Of a stretch of DNA of 64,000 bases, positions 7,704 to 16,199 are shown one piece after another. Source of the DNA: Neobacillus niacini. Lineage in GTDB: Bacteria > Bacillota > Bacilli > Bacillales > Cytobacillaceae. Each line of letters starts with the position of its first letter. Position 1 is the stretch's first letter. A program made the position numbers and the translations under genes. The stretch spans positions 20,884 through 84,883 of the forward strand of contig NZ_JAMBOX010000020.1 in assembly GCF_023715785.1 (NCBI RefSeq), in the 5' to 3' direction. The notes beneath the pieces were generated by a model. That model worked only from the letters and a program-made list of their open reading frames with translations. It made no database searches and was not told the DNA's origin.

Positions 7704-9083
7704 CTATTTTCTGTTTTTCTTTCTAGATTCTCTTTTTTGCTTTTCACTATTCCGCTTACTATTTTGTTTTTTCTTTTTCTTCTTTGATGGGGCTTTTTCT
7801 TCGTATATATGTTCAACCGCAGGTTTAAGATCTTGATTCAAGTAGTAAACCTTTCTAGTTTGGTAAACTAATTCTGAAAGGTTCATTAATGACTGGAATA
7901 TATCCCAACAACTTCGTGTAAAGTCTTTTAATGAAATCACTGGATGGTCTTCATTATCCTCAGTACCTTTTGGGAAATATGTAATTTGTTGACTTTGTAT
8001 ATCCATTTTATAAGTGTTGTGTCCAATAGCATTTCTTAGTTTATTATTTAAGTAAGGGTACACTATATTATCGTACTCCTCATTTCCATCTACAAACTCT
8101 AATTTCGCACCCTTATTTTTCTTTTTGTAGTCGTCTAATGTAACGACATCTTTCCTTTTTTCTTTCATAAGTTGAAAATTACCACGATATTTAAGATTAT
8201 TATAAGCTACTATAAGCTCTAACATTTCCGTGATAACCTCATAAACATCCACATAGAATTGCTTTAATTCCTCAAAGGATACTGTTGTAATACCTTTTTC
8301 ATATAATTCTGTTTGGGAACCATTTTTATAAAACTCGATTCCGAAAACGGGAATCATAAATCTAAATTTTTCAATAAATTGCTTAATGCATTCGAATATT
8401 TTTTCCTCGTTTCTATGTATTGAAGTAGAGAAATATTCTATTAAAGTTAAGAATTCTTTATCTTTATTTTTTTTAAGATCGGAAACTTCTTCTCCAATAA
8501 ATTTGATTTGCTTTTCAAAGAAATTTTCACTTAATATACTTGATAATAATCTTATGTTTGTTTGTCGAATCGCAATTAAATATTGCAATTCATTATTTAA
8601 TGGAAATTGCTTATTACTAATTTGTTTTTTTAAATCTTTCCTAAGGTATTGGTAATTCCCATTAAACCATAACTCATTAACCCTCCTATACTTTGGCCAG
8701 TCATTTTTTATTATAGATAGGAACCTTAACGTTCTTTCCTTGAATTCACCCATTCCCTCATCCATCATCCATATGCCACTTGTAAAGAATGGTGGAAAAA
8801 GAGTATTTTTAAATTTATATGGCTGGAGTTTCTCTGTTAGTAATTCGCCTGATACTTCTATATGAAAATCAGAGTCACCTTTATCTGGTACTTTTTTTAC
8901 ATTATCAAATTCAGTATGTGCATTCACATTCAATTGGTCTTGATACATGGTTCCCGTAATCAAAATGCCACATTTCCCACAGTTAAAGCGGATTGGATGC
9001 ATATCTAACCATCCAACTTGAATTCGTATAAGAGTTTTTGCACCACACACTTCGCACTGAAGATTTCCTCTCATCGTAACCAC
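7704..9083 (-). CDS. Zinc-ribbon protein with HEPN-like motif
   Basis: About 459 residues. The start is probably the GTG at 9083, 8 bp after AAGGAAG; an ATG at 9074 is the alternative. The N-terminus has two Cys pairs (CEVCG and CGKCG), a zinc ribbon. The middle is helical. Near residue 348 is RNAIGH, matching the Rx4-6H motif of HEPN ribonuclease-type domains. The last 30 residues are almost all Lys, Arg, Ser and Asn and are probably disordered or nucleic-acid binding. HEPN proteins are frequent in toxin and defence modules, but the exact family here was not recognised. It stands alone, in the same direction as the next upstream pair but separated from it by a terminator. Confidence 0.65.
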   Translation of the reverse strand: MVTMRGNLQCEVCGAKTLIRIQVGWLDMHPIRFNCGKCGILITGTMYQDQLNVNAHTEFDNVKKVPDKGDSDFHIEVSGELLTEKLQPYKFKNTLFPPFFTSGIWMMDEGMGEFKERTLRFLSIIKNDWPKYRRVNELWFNGNYQYLRKDLKKQISNKQFPLNNELQYLIAIRQTNIRLLSSILSENFFEKQIKFIGEEVSDLKKNKDKEFLTLIEYFSTSIHRNEEKIFECIKQFIEKFRFMIPVFGIEFYKNGSQTELYEKGITTVSFEELKQFYVDVYEVITEMLELIVAYNNLKYRGNFQLMKEKRKDVVTLDDYKKKNKGAKLEFVDGNEEYDNIVYPYLNNKLRNAIGHNTYKMDIQSQQITYFPKGTEDNEDHPVISLKDFTRSCWDIFQSLMNLSELVYQTRKVYYLNQDLKPAVEHIYEEKAPSKKKKKKQNSKRNSEKQKRESRKKNRK

Positions 9084-9536
9084 TAATATCACTTCCTTCT
9101 ACAATTATATACTTTCTACAAATTAATACATTTTCCTCCCAAATCATTCATTTGTGTAAGTGTTACGTTATTATCCTGTTTCCTTTGTTTTAAAAAAAGT
9201 AATTTATTGCGTAGTAATGGTCTACTACGATATATAAGAGTAATTCATAAATTAAACTATTTTGAAATACTACAAAAAAGCAGAGACCCTTATAAGATCT
9301 CTGCAGCATTACTATTTAACTCTATCTTTGCGACCGCGCAATGGCTTGAGTGGTGGTCCCAGACATTTAAGATGTAGTTGTGTTTACCTTAAAAAATGCC
9401 AAAAGTTAAATTCTTACATACACTATTGTGGAAGGCGGGAAATCCCCCTTATCATTATAAATAAAAAGCAGAATATCTTTTAAGTTTCTGACAATAATTC
9501 ACTTACCAAAGAGAATATTTGGTTTATTTTTAATAT
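9084..9536. other. Gap with terminator and repeat copy
   Basis: No gene seen. It holds the terminator at 9280-9304 and the third copy of the diverged ~50-bp repeat (9341-9392), which ends in GTGTTTACCTTA like the copy at 7141. Confidence 0.5.
9280..9304 (-). terminator. Terminator of the 9537-11149 gene pair
   Basis: On the reverse strand GCAGAGA and TCTCTGC pair around 11 bases and are followed by TTTTTT. It lies 230 bp after the stop codon at 9537. Confidence 0.6.
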
Positions 9537-10493
9537 TCACTTATTAAGTTTCAGTTGAACCGATTCACCCGTCCGTATAATTATAAAAGGCGAATCAATC
9601 TCTTCAGGAGCACTTATTGCTTCCCATGAAGCATAATCTATCTTGTTATTCTCAATAAAACAAATTTCCTCTTGAAAGCTTTCCAGTCTATTTTTGATTT
9701 CTTTTATTTGAGTTAACCTACTTTTTATAACTGGAACTTGTTCACTGTCTAAAAGAAGAAAATCCGGATTTAAAATATTGCGTTCTTCCATAAATTTGTC
9801 TACGAAAAATTTAATAAAGTTTATCGCCCCATCCAATTCAAAGTTTGATGCGATGAAGTCTTTAAGATATAGTCTAGTTCTAATTTCGCCAACTACCGAA
9901 ATTATATAAAGAGAAAAATACTCATATGCCATTTCGCTAAATGCCAAGATTTTTTTACTTTTAATGATTTTTTCAACGAACAACCCAAAATATGCTTTCG
10001 TTTCAGAGAATAATTTAGATGCATCTAAAAAGTCCATTTTACCCTCACTGCTTTGAGACCTCTTAGTTGCCCTCTCTGCAATTTCAATCGCATTTTTCAA
10101 TTTTGCTTTAACAGTGTGTTCCTGCCTATCCCTTATATCTCCAACAATATCAATGATAGAGTCTAATTTTACATCCATCTTTTCTAATTTATTTTCAATT
10201 TGATTTACCCTATATGCCAGATATTCAAAGCCAGCCATAGAAACTGTAAGATTTAATACACTTGATACAGCAGCAATTGAACTCGTAATATTCAACAAAT
10301 TCAACTGTTCTTGCACTTTTGGAAGGAATTGATTTATTTTTTCTAAATCAACACGTCCTGTTTCTTTTAAATGGGCAACAAAATAGCCCCTTCTATGTCT
10401 GATAGAACCACCGTAACGCTTGTATTCTCCGCTTTTCAAACCAACAAGTATGTCTTCAGGTATACCAAATAAGACTTCTATGTCCTTTTCCAT
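9537..10493 (-). CDS. Unknown protein with hydrophobic helix and coiled coil
   Basis: A 318-residue protein not assigned to a family. Residues about 65-95 (LLNITSSIAAVSSVLNLTV...) form a hydrophobic stretch that may insert in or bind the membrane. Residues about 95-125 form a heptad-like coiled coil (VNQIENKLEKMDVKLDSI). The rest is helical. Its ATG overlaps the stop of the upstream YaaW-family gene by one base (TAATG), so translation is probably coupled. The two products are likely to work together. Confidence 0.6.
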   Translation of the reverse strand: MEKDIEVLFGIPEDILVGLKSGEYKRYGGSIRHRRGYFVAHLKETGRVDLEKINQFLPKVQEQLNLLNITSSIAAVSSVLNLTVSMAGFEYLAYRVNQIENKLEKMDVKLDSIIDIVGDIRDRQEHTVKAKLKNAIEIAERATKRSQSSEGKMDFLDASKLFSETKAYFGLFVEKIIKSKKILAFSEMAYEYFSLYIISVVGEIRTRLYLKDFIASNFELDGAINFIKFFVDKFMEERNILNPDFLLLDSEQVPVIKSRLTQIKEIKNRLESFQEEICFIENNKIDYASWEAISAPEEIDSPFIIIRTGESVQLKLNK

Positions 10494-11149
10494 TACAAAT
10501 CATCACCATCCTTAAAATCCTGCAATTTAATTTTTTGTCTTAAAAATGCAATATGTATTACCGATGGTGTTGTTTTCTTATATGCGGGACCAGCGAATAA
10601 TATTAGCAAACCTCCTAAAACTGCTATTTCTCCCATTAAGGGATATGCTGCTGCTTTAATTTCTCTTCTAAGTAACTGCATGGCAATTTTATTAGCGATT
10701 GCGGCAAAAAGCTTGACTACTCCTTCAAGAGCAGCAGGGTTTCCCAATATATATTTTAAAATAGCATGATCATCAAGTTCCTGAACACCTTGTTGCTTAA
10801 GATATTCTTGAAATTCCCTTTTCTCCTCCTCTTTTGTGTTTTTCATAAAATCCCGCAAAAACTTTACCATTATTTTCGCTTCAATATTTTGTTCATTTTC
10901 ATTATCTGTATATTCGACTTTTAACTTTCTGGCAACATCCTGAACAATTTCTAAGTACTCAACACCATCAAGTTTTCTAAATAAGTATGCTAAATTATGG
11001 CTACCATTATATCTAATTTTCCTTATTAGGTCGTCAACACCAACAGATGGGCAGTTCTCTCCATAATTATATTCCATTAAAGTATATAGATCTTCGTCGG
11101 TAGCTTTATTTAGTAAAACCCGTAATCTTTCTGTAGACTCTCTACTCAT
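10493..11149 (-). CDS. YaaW family (UPF0174) protein
   Basis: 218 residues, resembling the E. coli YaaW family. It starts with the short TDEDLYTLMEYN type of motif. The C-terminal half has two hydrophobic stretches (AAYPLMGEIAVLGGLLILFA), then the family-typical AYKKTTPSVIHIAFLRQK. The ATG at 11149 has AGGGGA at 7 bp; a longer frame upstream has no ribosome site. The family is uncharacterised biochemically and often sits in stress or accessory islands. It is cotranscribed with the coiled-coil protein at 9537. The family call rests on the C-terminal motif seen by eye. Confidence 0.6.
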   Translation of the reverse strand: MSRESTERLRVLLNKATDEDLYTLMEYNYGENCPSVGVDDLIRKIRYNGSHNLAYLFRKLDGVEYLEIVQDVARKLKVEYTDNENEQNIEAKIMVKFLRDFMKNTKEEEKREFQEYLKQQGVQELDDHAILKYILGNPAALEGVVKLFAAIANKIAMQLLRREIKAAAYPLMGEIAVLGGLLILFAGPAYKKTTPSVIHIAFLRQKIKLQDFKDGDDL

Positions 11150-11569
11150 TGCCACATCCCCTAATAACTTTTGTATAAGTAATAAGTAAGGATTTACTAA
11201 AATCATTAACAAAAACAAAAGTGAAATTATCCATCTTATTACGATTTGATTTACTTAATGATTCACCTAACAAATTTCCTGTATTTGTTTTTGTATTTAG
11301 GAGAGGGACGGTTATATTGCTTTTTATCGAAAGCAGAAGAACCAACCAAATATCTATTTAAATAAAGACTTCATTATTATCAATAATCAAATAAATTAAC
11401 TCCCAATGTTCCGAAACCTTCTCGTCTAAAAAGTAGCCCTCTATTAAATCTCATCTTTCTTGATAGGATAATTCTGATTTCATTCAATTCATTGGGACTT
11501 CTTCCTAATTTTTACGATGGCTTTCAACATTGTAAGTAGCCAATCATACAAAACTCCAAAAGTTTACAA
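11150..11569. other. Gap, nothing recognised
   Basis: An A+T-rich stretch of 420 bp. A 67-codon reverse frame reaching into it has no ribosome site and no recognisable features, so it is not called. Confidence 0.4.
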
Positions 11570-13639
11570 TTATGGAATTTTACCTAATATGATTGTTCCT
11601 TTAAAAATATTATCTTGAGTAATGAAGTTAATCCTATGGTTAGCAGTTTTATTGCACGTTGGGCAATGTACATCCCAGTTATCCTCAACTTGTAAATTAA
11701 AATTATTGGTTGGGTATTTAAAAAGAGGTCTTGGATATCTGTAGCTTCTACCTTGTATTATGATATTTCTCAAACCTCTGTCGTTAAACGAACATGAACT
11801 ACAAAAATTAGCAACCCACACTTCATTACATTCTTCACATATATATGTTGTTTTCCATCTTAATTTATTTCCAAAAGGCTCTTTTTCTTCCTTTGTTCCA
11901 TCTAATTTTTTTCCACATTTCGGACAACAAAATTCAAAATTGCTACATTCATGCAACATTCTCTTTAAGAAAATTTCTAAATTTGTATTATTATTAGGGG
12001 TAAAATAGAAATGTGCTATTTGATGTTGTACTCGATTTGAATTTACAGATTGATGCTTCACATTCCAGTTTAAAGAACTAACATCTGTATGCACTAAAGT
12101 ACCGGATTTTAACAATACTCTTTTATCATTTATAAATAACTCATTTAAATATCTAGTTCCCGAATGTTCTAAGTCATTTAATATTTTGGGCTCACCTTTT
12201 TTCATCTTGCTATAGCATTTATACTTGGCATCTAACGTATGCATGTACCATTTTCTATTTGAAGAATCAAAAATACCAATAACAAAATCCGGTCTATAAC
12301 CATTTTCACCAAATGTATAGTCATAATAAAGCCCAATATCAAACGGTCTGTTTTCTAATTTAAACTGTTTCTTATATCCGCTTATCGATTTTTGTTCTAA
12401 ATACTTTTCTTGAACATCCTGAATAAATTCGTAGGGATTAACACCCCATTGACTAAATTGCTCAATAATTTTTAGTAAGACCCAAATCTCATAAAGTGTT
12501 GGTGACTTTAAGATTGATTGAATAAAGAGCCGAAACGATTCTGTTAAAACAGGAGATAAATTCTCATATTCTATAAAAAGCAAAAATACTTCACTATAAA
12601 AAGGATGCATACGAAACAAATGTGTTTCTTCAATTAATTGTGGTTCACATTGTAGGATTGGATGTTCTAGTAGCCCATCAATTTCTCTACTCATTTTTCC
12701 CCAATTGTCAATTCTTTTCGCCAACTTCGCAGAGTCAGCTTTAATAATTTCAATAAGATTCCGAAAATTTATAGCTAATGGAGACATCTCTCTTTTTTCA
12801 ACATCTTCTAGTTGATCCAGTTCATCTTGCAACGACATCAAATATTTTTGTTCTGCAGCCAACTCCATATGAATTCTCTGTTGAAACTCCTCTACCATAA
12901 ACCTGATCATCCGATGCTCTTTAATCTCCGTTGTTTTTTCATTAATGGTAGTTGTGACTTTTCCGTTTTGTTTAATTTCATTTTCAATAATTACTGAAGG
13001 TGTCCACTTTTTCACTTGATACAAACTTACTTTCTTTTCTCTTTGAATCAATTCTTGTTCTGGCATTTTCGTAATTTCATAAAAACAATCTAAAAATTGA
13101 TCAAATAGATTTTTAAATTGTTGTTGAGGATAAAAAGGCAATTGAATCCTTTTTAAAATATTTTCCTCTTGATAATCGATTTTTGTTAGATCGTAGGAAA
13201 ATAGTTCAAAGAGCCTTCGAACTTCTTGCTGCATTTGTTGGTATTCTTCGATAGACATTGTTCCGGGAGTAATATTAACAGATGCTTTTGCAAACTCGTC
13301 ACTAAATTGATCATAAGCGACTACTTCAAAGTTTCCGCCAGCGTTAATTCCAAAAATACTGTCAGTTGTCTGCTTGAAACTATCTTCAATCCATTGTTTT
13401 TGATTGTGATACCAAATTCCAGATTCGTGATCTAAGGTTAATTGTGCAACTTCATTTTCAAATTGTTTTACAATAACACGGCTTGCATTATCAATTGATA
13501 CACCAATCTGAGCCATTCTTTTCTTAATTTTGTTATATTCACATGTGAAGTATTCTTTACCATTAAACTGCAGTTCTTCATGAACTACTAATCTATTTTT
13601 TTCCTTAATTACATGAAAAAGTTTCAACTTAACCATCAC
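11570..13639 (-). CDS. DUF2357 / McrC-like PD-(D/E)XK nuclease with zinc fingers
   Basis: A 689-residue partner of the McrB-like ATPase. The N-terminal 400 residues are a helical DUF2357-type region. A PD-(D/E)XK nuclease core follows: RPDFVIG near 448 and LDAKYK near 470 supply the D...DxK residues. The C-terminus has Cys pairs CPKCG (~569), CEEC (~600), CSSC (~612) and CPTC (~660), probably zinc fingers that bind DNA. It begins directly after the TAG stop of the ATPase gene, with GTG (13639) or ATG (13636) as start. Family knowledge says McrC-like proteins cut DNA when translocation by McrB stalls. This is probably a modification-dependent restriction system. Confidence 0.78.
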   Translation of the reverse strand: MMVKLKLFHVIKEKNRLVVHEELQFNGKEYFTCEYNKIKKRMAQIGVSIDNASRVIVKQFENEVAQLTLDHESGIWYHNQKQWIEDSFKQTTDSIFGINAGGNFEVVAYDQFSDEFAKASVNITPGTMSIEEYQQMQQEVRRLFELFSYDLTKIDYQEENILKRIQLPFYPQQQFKNLFDQFLDCFYEITKMPEQELIQREKKVSLYQVKKWTPSVIIENEIKQNGKVTTTINEKTTEIKEHRMIRFMVEEFQQRIHMELAAEQKYLMSLQDELDQLEDVEKREMSPLAINFRNLIEIIKADSAKLAKRIDNWGKMSREIDGLLEHPILQCEPQLIEETHLFRMHPFYSEVFLLFIEYENLSPVLTESFRLFIQSILKSPTLYEIWVLLKIIEQFSQWGVNPYEFIQDVQEKYLEQKSISGYKKQFKLENRPFDIGLYYDYTFGENGYRPDFVIGIFDSSNRKWYMHTLDAKYKCYSKMKKGEPKILNDLEHSGTRYLNELFINDKRVLLKSGTLVHTDVSSLNWNVKHQSVNSNRVQHQIAHFYFTPNNNTNLEIFLKRMLHECSNFEFCCPKCGKKLDGTKEEKEPFGNKLRWKTTYICEECNEVWVANFCSSCSFNDRGLRNIIIQGRSYRYPRPLFKYPTNNFNLQVEDNWDVHCPTCNKTANHRINFITQDNIFKGTIILGKIP

Positions 13640-15880
13640 CTACCAAAACTTTACTATATGCTTAGTATTTAACATATCTTTGAGTTTTTCATGTGCAAGT
13701 GAGTAAGATGTAAATATTTGTATTAAGTTATCGGTGATTTTATCTAACTCGGTTTTTTTTATTTCAATTCTAGGGAGAATTTTCCCTAAAATGATATAGT
13801 CAATTAACTCATTTTTTTCTTGTTCATTTTTAGCAAAAGTTAAAAACTGACGAATATGCTTATAACCACGACTATTTAAAGATGCGTTAGGATATTCATC
13901 AAATAGCAGAGATACTTCTTGAATTTTCTCAACAGCATCATTTACTTTTATTTCATCCAATATAGGTAATTTAAACGTTTCATAATCCATTTCAATCTTT
14001 CCATCAATAAACTGAAGGTTGCTTTTTATTTCTTCTTTTTCTTGGGATTTTAAGTGATCAATTTCAATAATAAAGCTTCTATCAATCACTTTAGGACTGA
14101 TTGGTTTAACTGTATGATCCATATTTAATGTACCAATAAAGCGGACATTATCTGGTATTTTAAATATAGGCGGATACAGTTTAATCAATTCCTCAGCATT
14201 TTTTTGTTGTTCAATACTTGCATTTTCGTTAATTAAGGTATGTTTTGCAATTTCCAAATATCTTTTCGGATATAGACGGATAGTAGGTGTTTTTTCTTCT
14301 CTTGCGCTTAATATTTCCGAGAAGTAATATTCAATGTGGGCTAAGTTCATTTCATCCAAACAAATTAGAAACAGCTTCGATTTATTTTTCTCCAAAGCAG
14401 CCTCTGCCATTGCCTCCATAAACGGCGTAGGAACGAAGGCTTTATCAGTTGGATGAAAATAACCAAGCAAATCTTGAGCGTCGGTCCAACTAGATTGCAC
14501 AGGAATCATACGAACTTCTACATTTTTAACAGCCCTTCCAAAAGCTTGAACAATACTTGATTTTCCTGTTCCAGACGGTCCCGCAATTAATGTTAATATA
14601 TTTGACTGTAAAGCATAGACAAAACTTTTAATAATTCCCGTTTTATATATTAAATGCTGCTCATCATTATGATAAAACAATGATTGTAAATTAAAGATAA
14701 ATTGCTCTGGTTGGTATTCTACCTTTTCATATCCATCTTCATCAAGCTGATACCCTTCTTCAAGTTCGATTAATTCATCTATTCTTTTCAAAATTTTATG
14801 CCATATCTTACGGTTCTGTTCTAGATTTATTTCTTCCTTCGATATATCTTCTCCCGCTTTTGCGATATCATTTCTTTTTTCGTTTAGTTTTTTAAGGTCA
14901 TCAGACAAAAGATTTCTTACATTTTCACTTGTTTGTAATAATTTTTTTAATAAAAATGATTTAATTTCTTCATCTTCATTATTCTTTATTTCAAATACCT
15001 TATAGGCCTCTTCGATATAATCGCTGTCTACATATTCTGATAGTGCTTGTTGTAATGTTTGAGGAATAACCTCTGCTCCATCAAAATCAACAAATAATAA
15101 AGAGGAAATAAAATGCTCATTTCGACTTGCTGTGAAATTAGCTGCTACTATATCCCCCACGTTTATTCGGTTTTGATTACTTAACGTTTCAACCGGACGT
15201 GACAACTCCCACTCATTGTCTAAAAACGGATGAGGTAATATATCATACCCACTCATTTTCAATAGAATAGGCACTCCTACGATCTGTCTAGCATCTAAGC
15301 TAATTACCTTCAATAATAATCTTCCATTAAGGAATTTTTTAAACTCCCCTACAAATTTTCTAACCAATTTACTATTTAAAGATTTATTTTGATAGGCTTC
15401 TAACAATTCATTTCTTAAATCATTAACATCATAGTTTAACCAGTAAAAATATTTATCAAGATTATTTGGATCCTCAATTTCGCTATTTTTTTGAGTAACT
15501 TCTATATAGTTATCTGAACTTTTTTCAGGGAAAATATCCAGATATTTTTTATTAAAAACAAGCATGCCTTGAGAAATTAGACCATCTTTCACTTTTTTAA
15601 TAGGCTCAATTTGCTCACTTTCAACTGCTGCTTTTAATTCTTCAAGGATACTTGCCAACCCTTTAGCCTCATTAATATCTATTGCTGAAAAATATGCTTT
15701 GAAGTTTTGCTTTCTGCGCTTCTTAGTCCCCTCTTTAATAAAGGATATAAGTTTTTCAATGGCATCAACTTTAACATTATATATTTCTTCATTTAGTAAA
15801 AAATCTTGAATACCCTTAAAAGAGCCAAAGTAACTTAATAACTCTTCATCATCATTTAAATGAACAATTGTTTCTACCAT
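13640..15880 (-). CDS. McrB-like AAA+ ATPase
   Basis: 746 residues. The C-terminal half is an AAA+ motor: Walker A GPSGTGKSS near 433, Walker B LFLICLDEMN near 505 followed by LAHIEYYFSEILSARE, and sensor FIGTLNMD. This pattern is typical of McrB GTPase/ATPases that work with McrC nucleases. The N-terminal ~400 residues would carry target recognition but match no domain that I can name. The ATG has GGGGGAAG upstream. It is the first gene of the pair with the DUF2357 nuclease, with no gap. It is divergent from the SF1 helicase gene at 16200 across 319 bp. Confidence 0.82.
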   Translation of the reverse strand: MVETIVHLNDDEELLSYFGSFKGIQDFLLNEEIYNVKVDAIEKLISFIKEGTKKRRKQNFKAYFSAIDINEAKGLASILEELKAAVESEQIEPIKKVKDGLISQGMLVFNKKYLDIFPEKSSDNYIEVTQKNSEIEDPNNLDKYFYWLNYDVNDLRNELLEAYQNKSLNSKLVRKFVGEFKKFLNGRLLLKVISLDARQIVGVPILLKMSGYDILPHPFLDNEWELSRPVETLSNQNRINVGDIVAANFTASRNEHFISSLLFVDFDGAEVIPQTLQQALSEYVDSDYIEEAYKVFEIKNNEDEEIKSFLLKKLLQTSENVRNLLSDDLKKLNEKRNDIAKAGEDISKEEINLEQNRKIWHKILKRIDELIELEEGYQLDEDGYEKVEYQPEQFIFNLQSLFYHNDEQHLIYKTGIIKSFVYALQSNILTLIAGPSGTGKSSIVQAFGRAVKNVEVRMIPVQSSWTDAQDLLGYFHPTDKAFVPTPFMEAMAEAALEKNKSKLFLICLDEMNLAHIEYYFSEILSAREEKTPTIRLYPKRYLEIAKHTLINENASIEQQKNAEELIKLYPPIFKIPDNVRFIGTLNMDHTVKPISPKVIDRSFIIEIDHLKSQEKEEIKSNLQFIDGKIEMDYETFKLPILDEIKVNDAVEKIQEVSLLFDEYPNASLNSRGYKHIRQFLTFAKNEQEKNELIDYIILGKILPRIEIKKTELDKITDNLIQIFTSYSLAHEKLKDMLNTKHIVKFW

Positions 15881-16199
15881 AAAACTTCCCCCAACAAGTT
15901 ATCACTAATTCTTTTGCAAGTACTTTTTATCAGGAAACAAGAAATGGAAAAATTAGTACTATAAACCTATTTTATCATGTTAGGATAATGTTTTCAGTTT
16001 TAAAGTTGGTAATAAATATGAAAATACTGGAATTTTTTGAAAGTGAATAGTTATTCGAATGAATGATGTTATTCCCTTGATAAGTTTATGTGTTCCTGCA
16101 TTTTTGCTAATTTAATTTATAAGTTAAAAGTATATAATAGAAGTTGGAACATACATTTTTTGTAAACCTGTATACATATAGTAAGAAAGGACTGATTCT
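15881..16199. promoter_or_regulatory. Divergent promoter region between McrB-like and helicase genes
   Basis: 319 bp, A+T-rich, no gene. It must carry promoters for both directions. TATAAT-like boxes are present (for example near 16132), but I could not settle on a single promoter. The shared region allows joint control of the two defence-type operons. Confidence 0.4.

Noticed and set aside
7576..7836. Plus-strand frame rich in Phe and Leu that could look like a membrane protein
   Set aside because: It is the antisense of the Lys-rich tail of the zinc-ribbon/HEPN-like gene; poly-Lys codons read backwards as Phe.
11142..11345. Reverse frame of 67 codons upstream of the YaaW-family gene
   Set aside because: No ribosome site, odd composition, and it overlaps the start of a better-supported gene.
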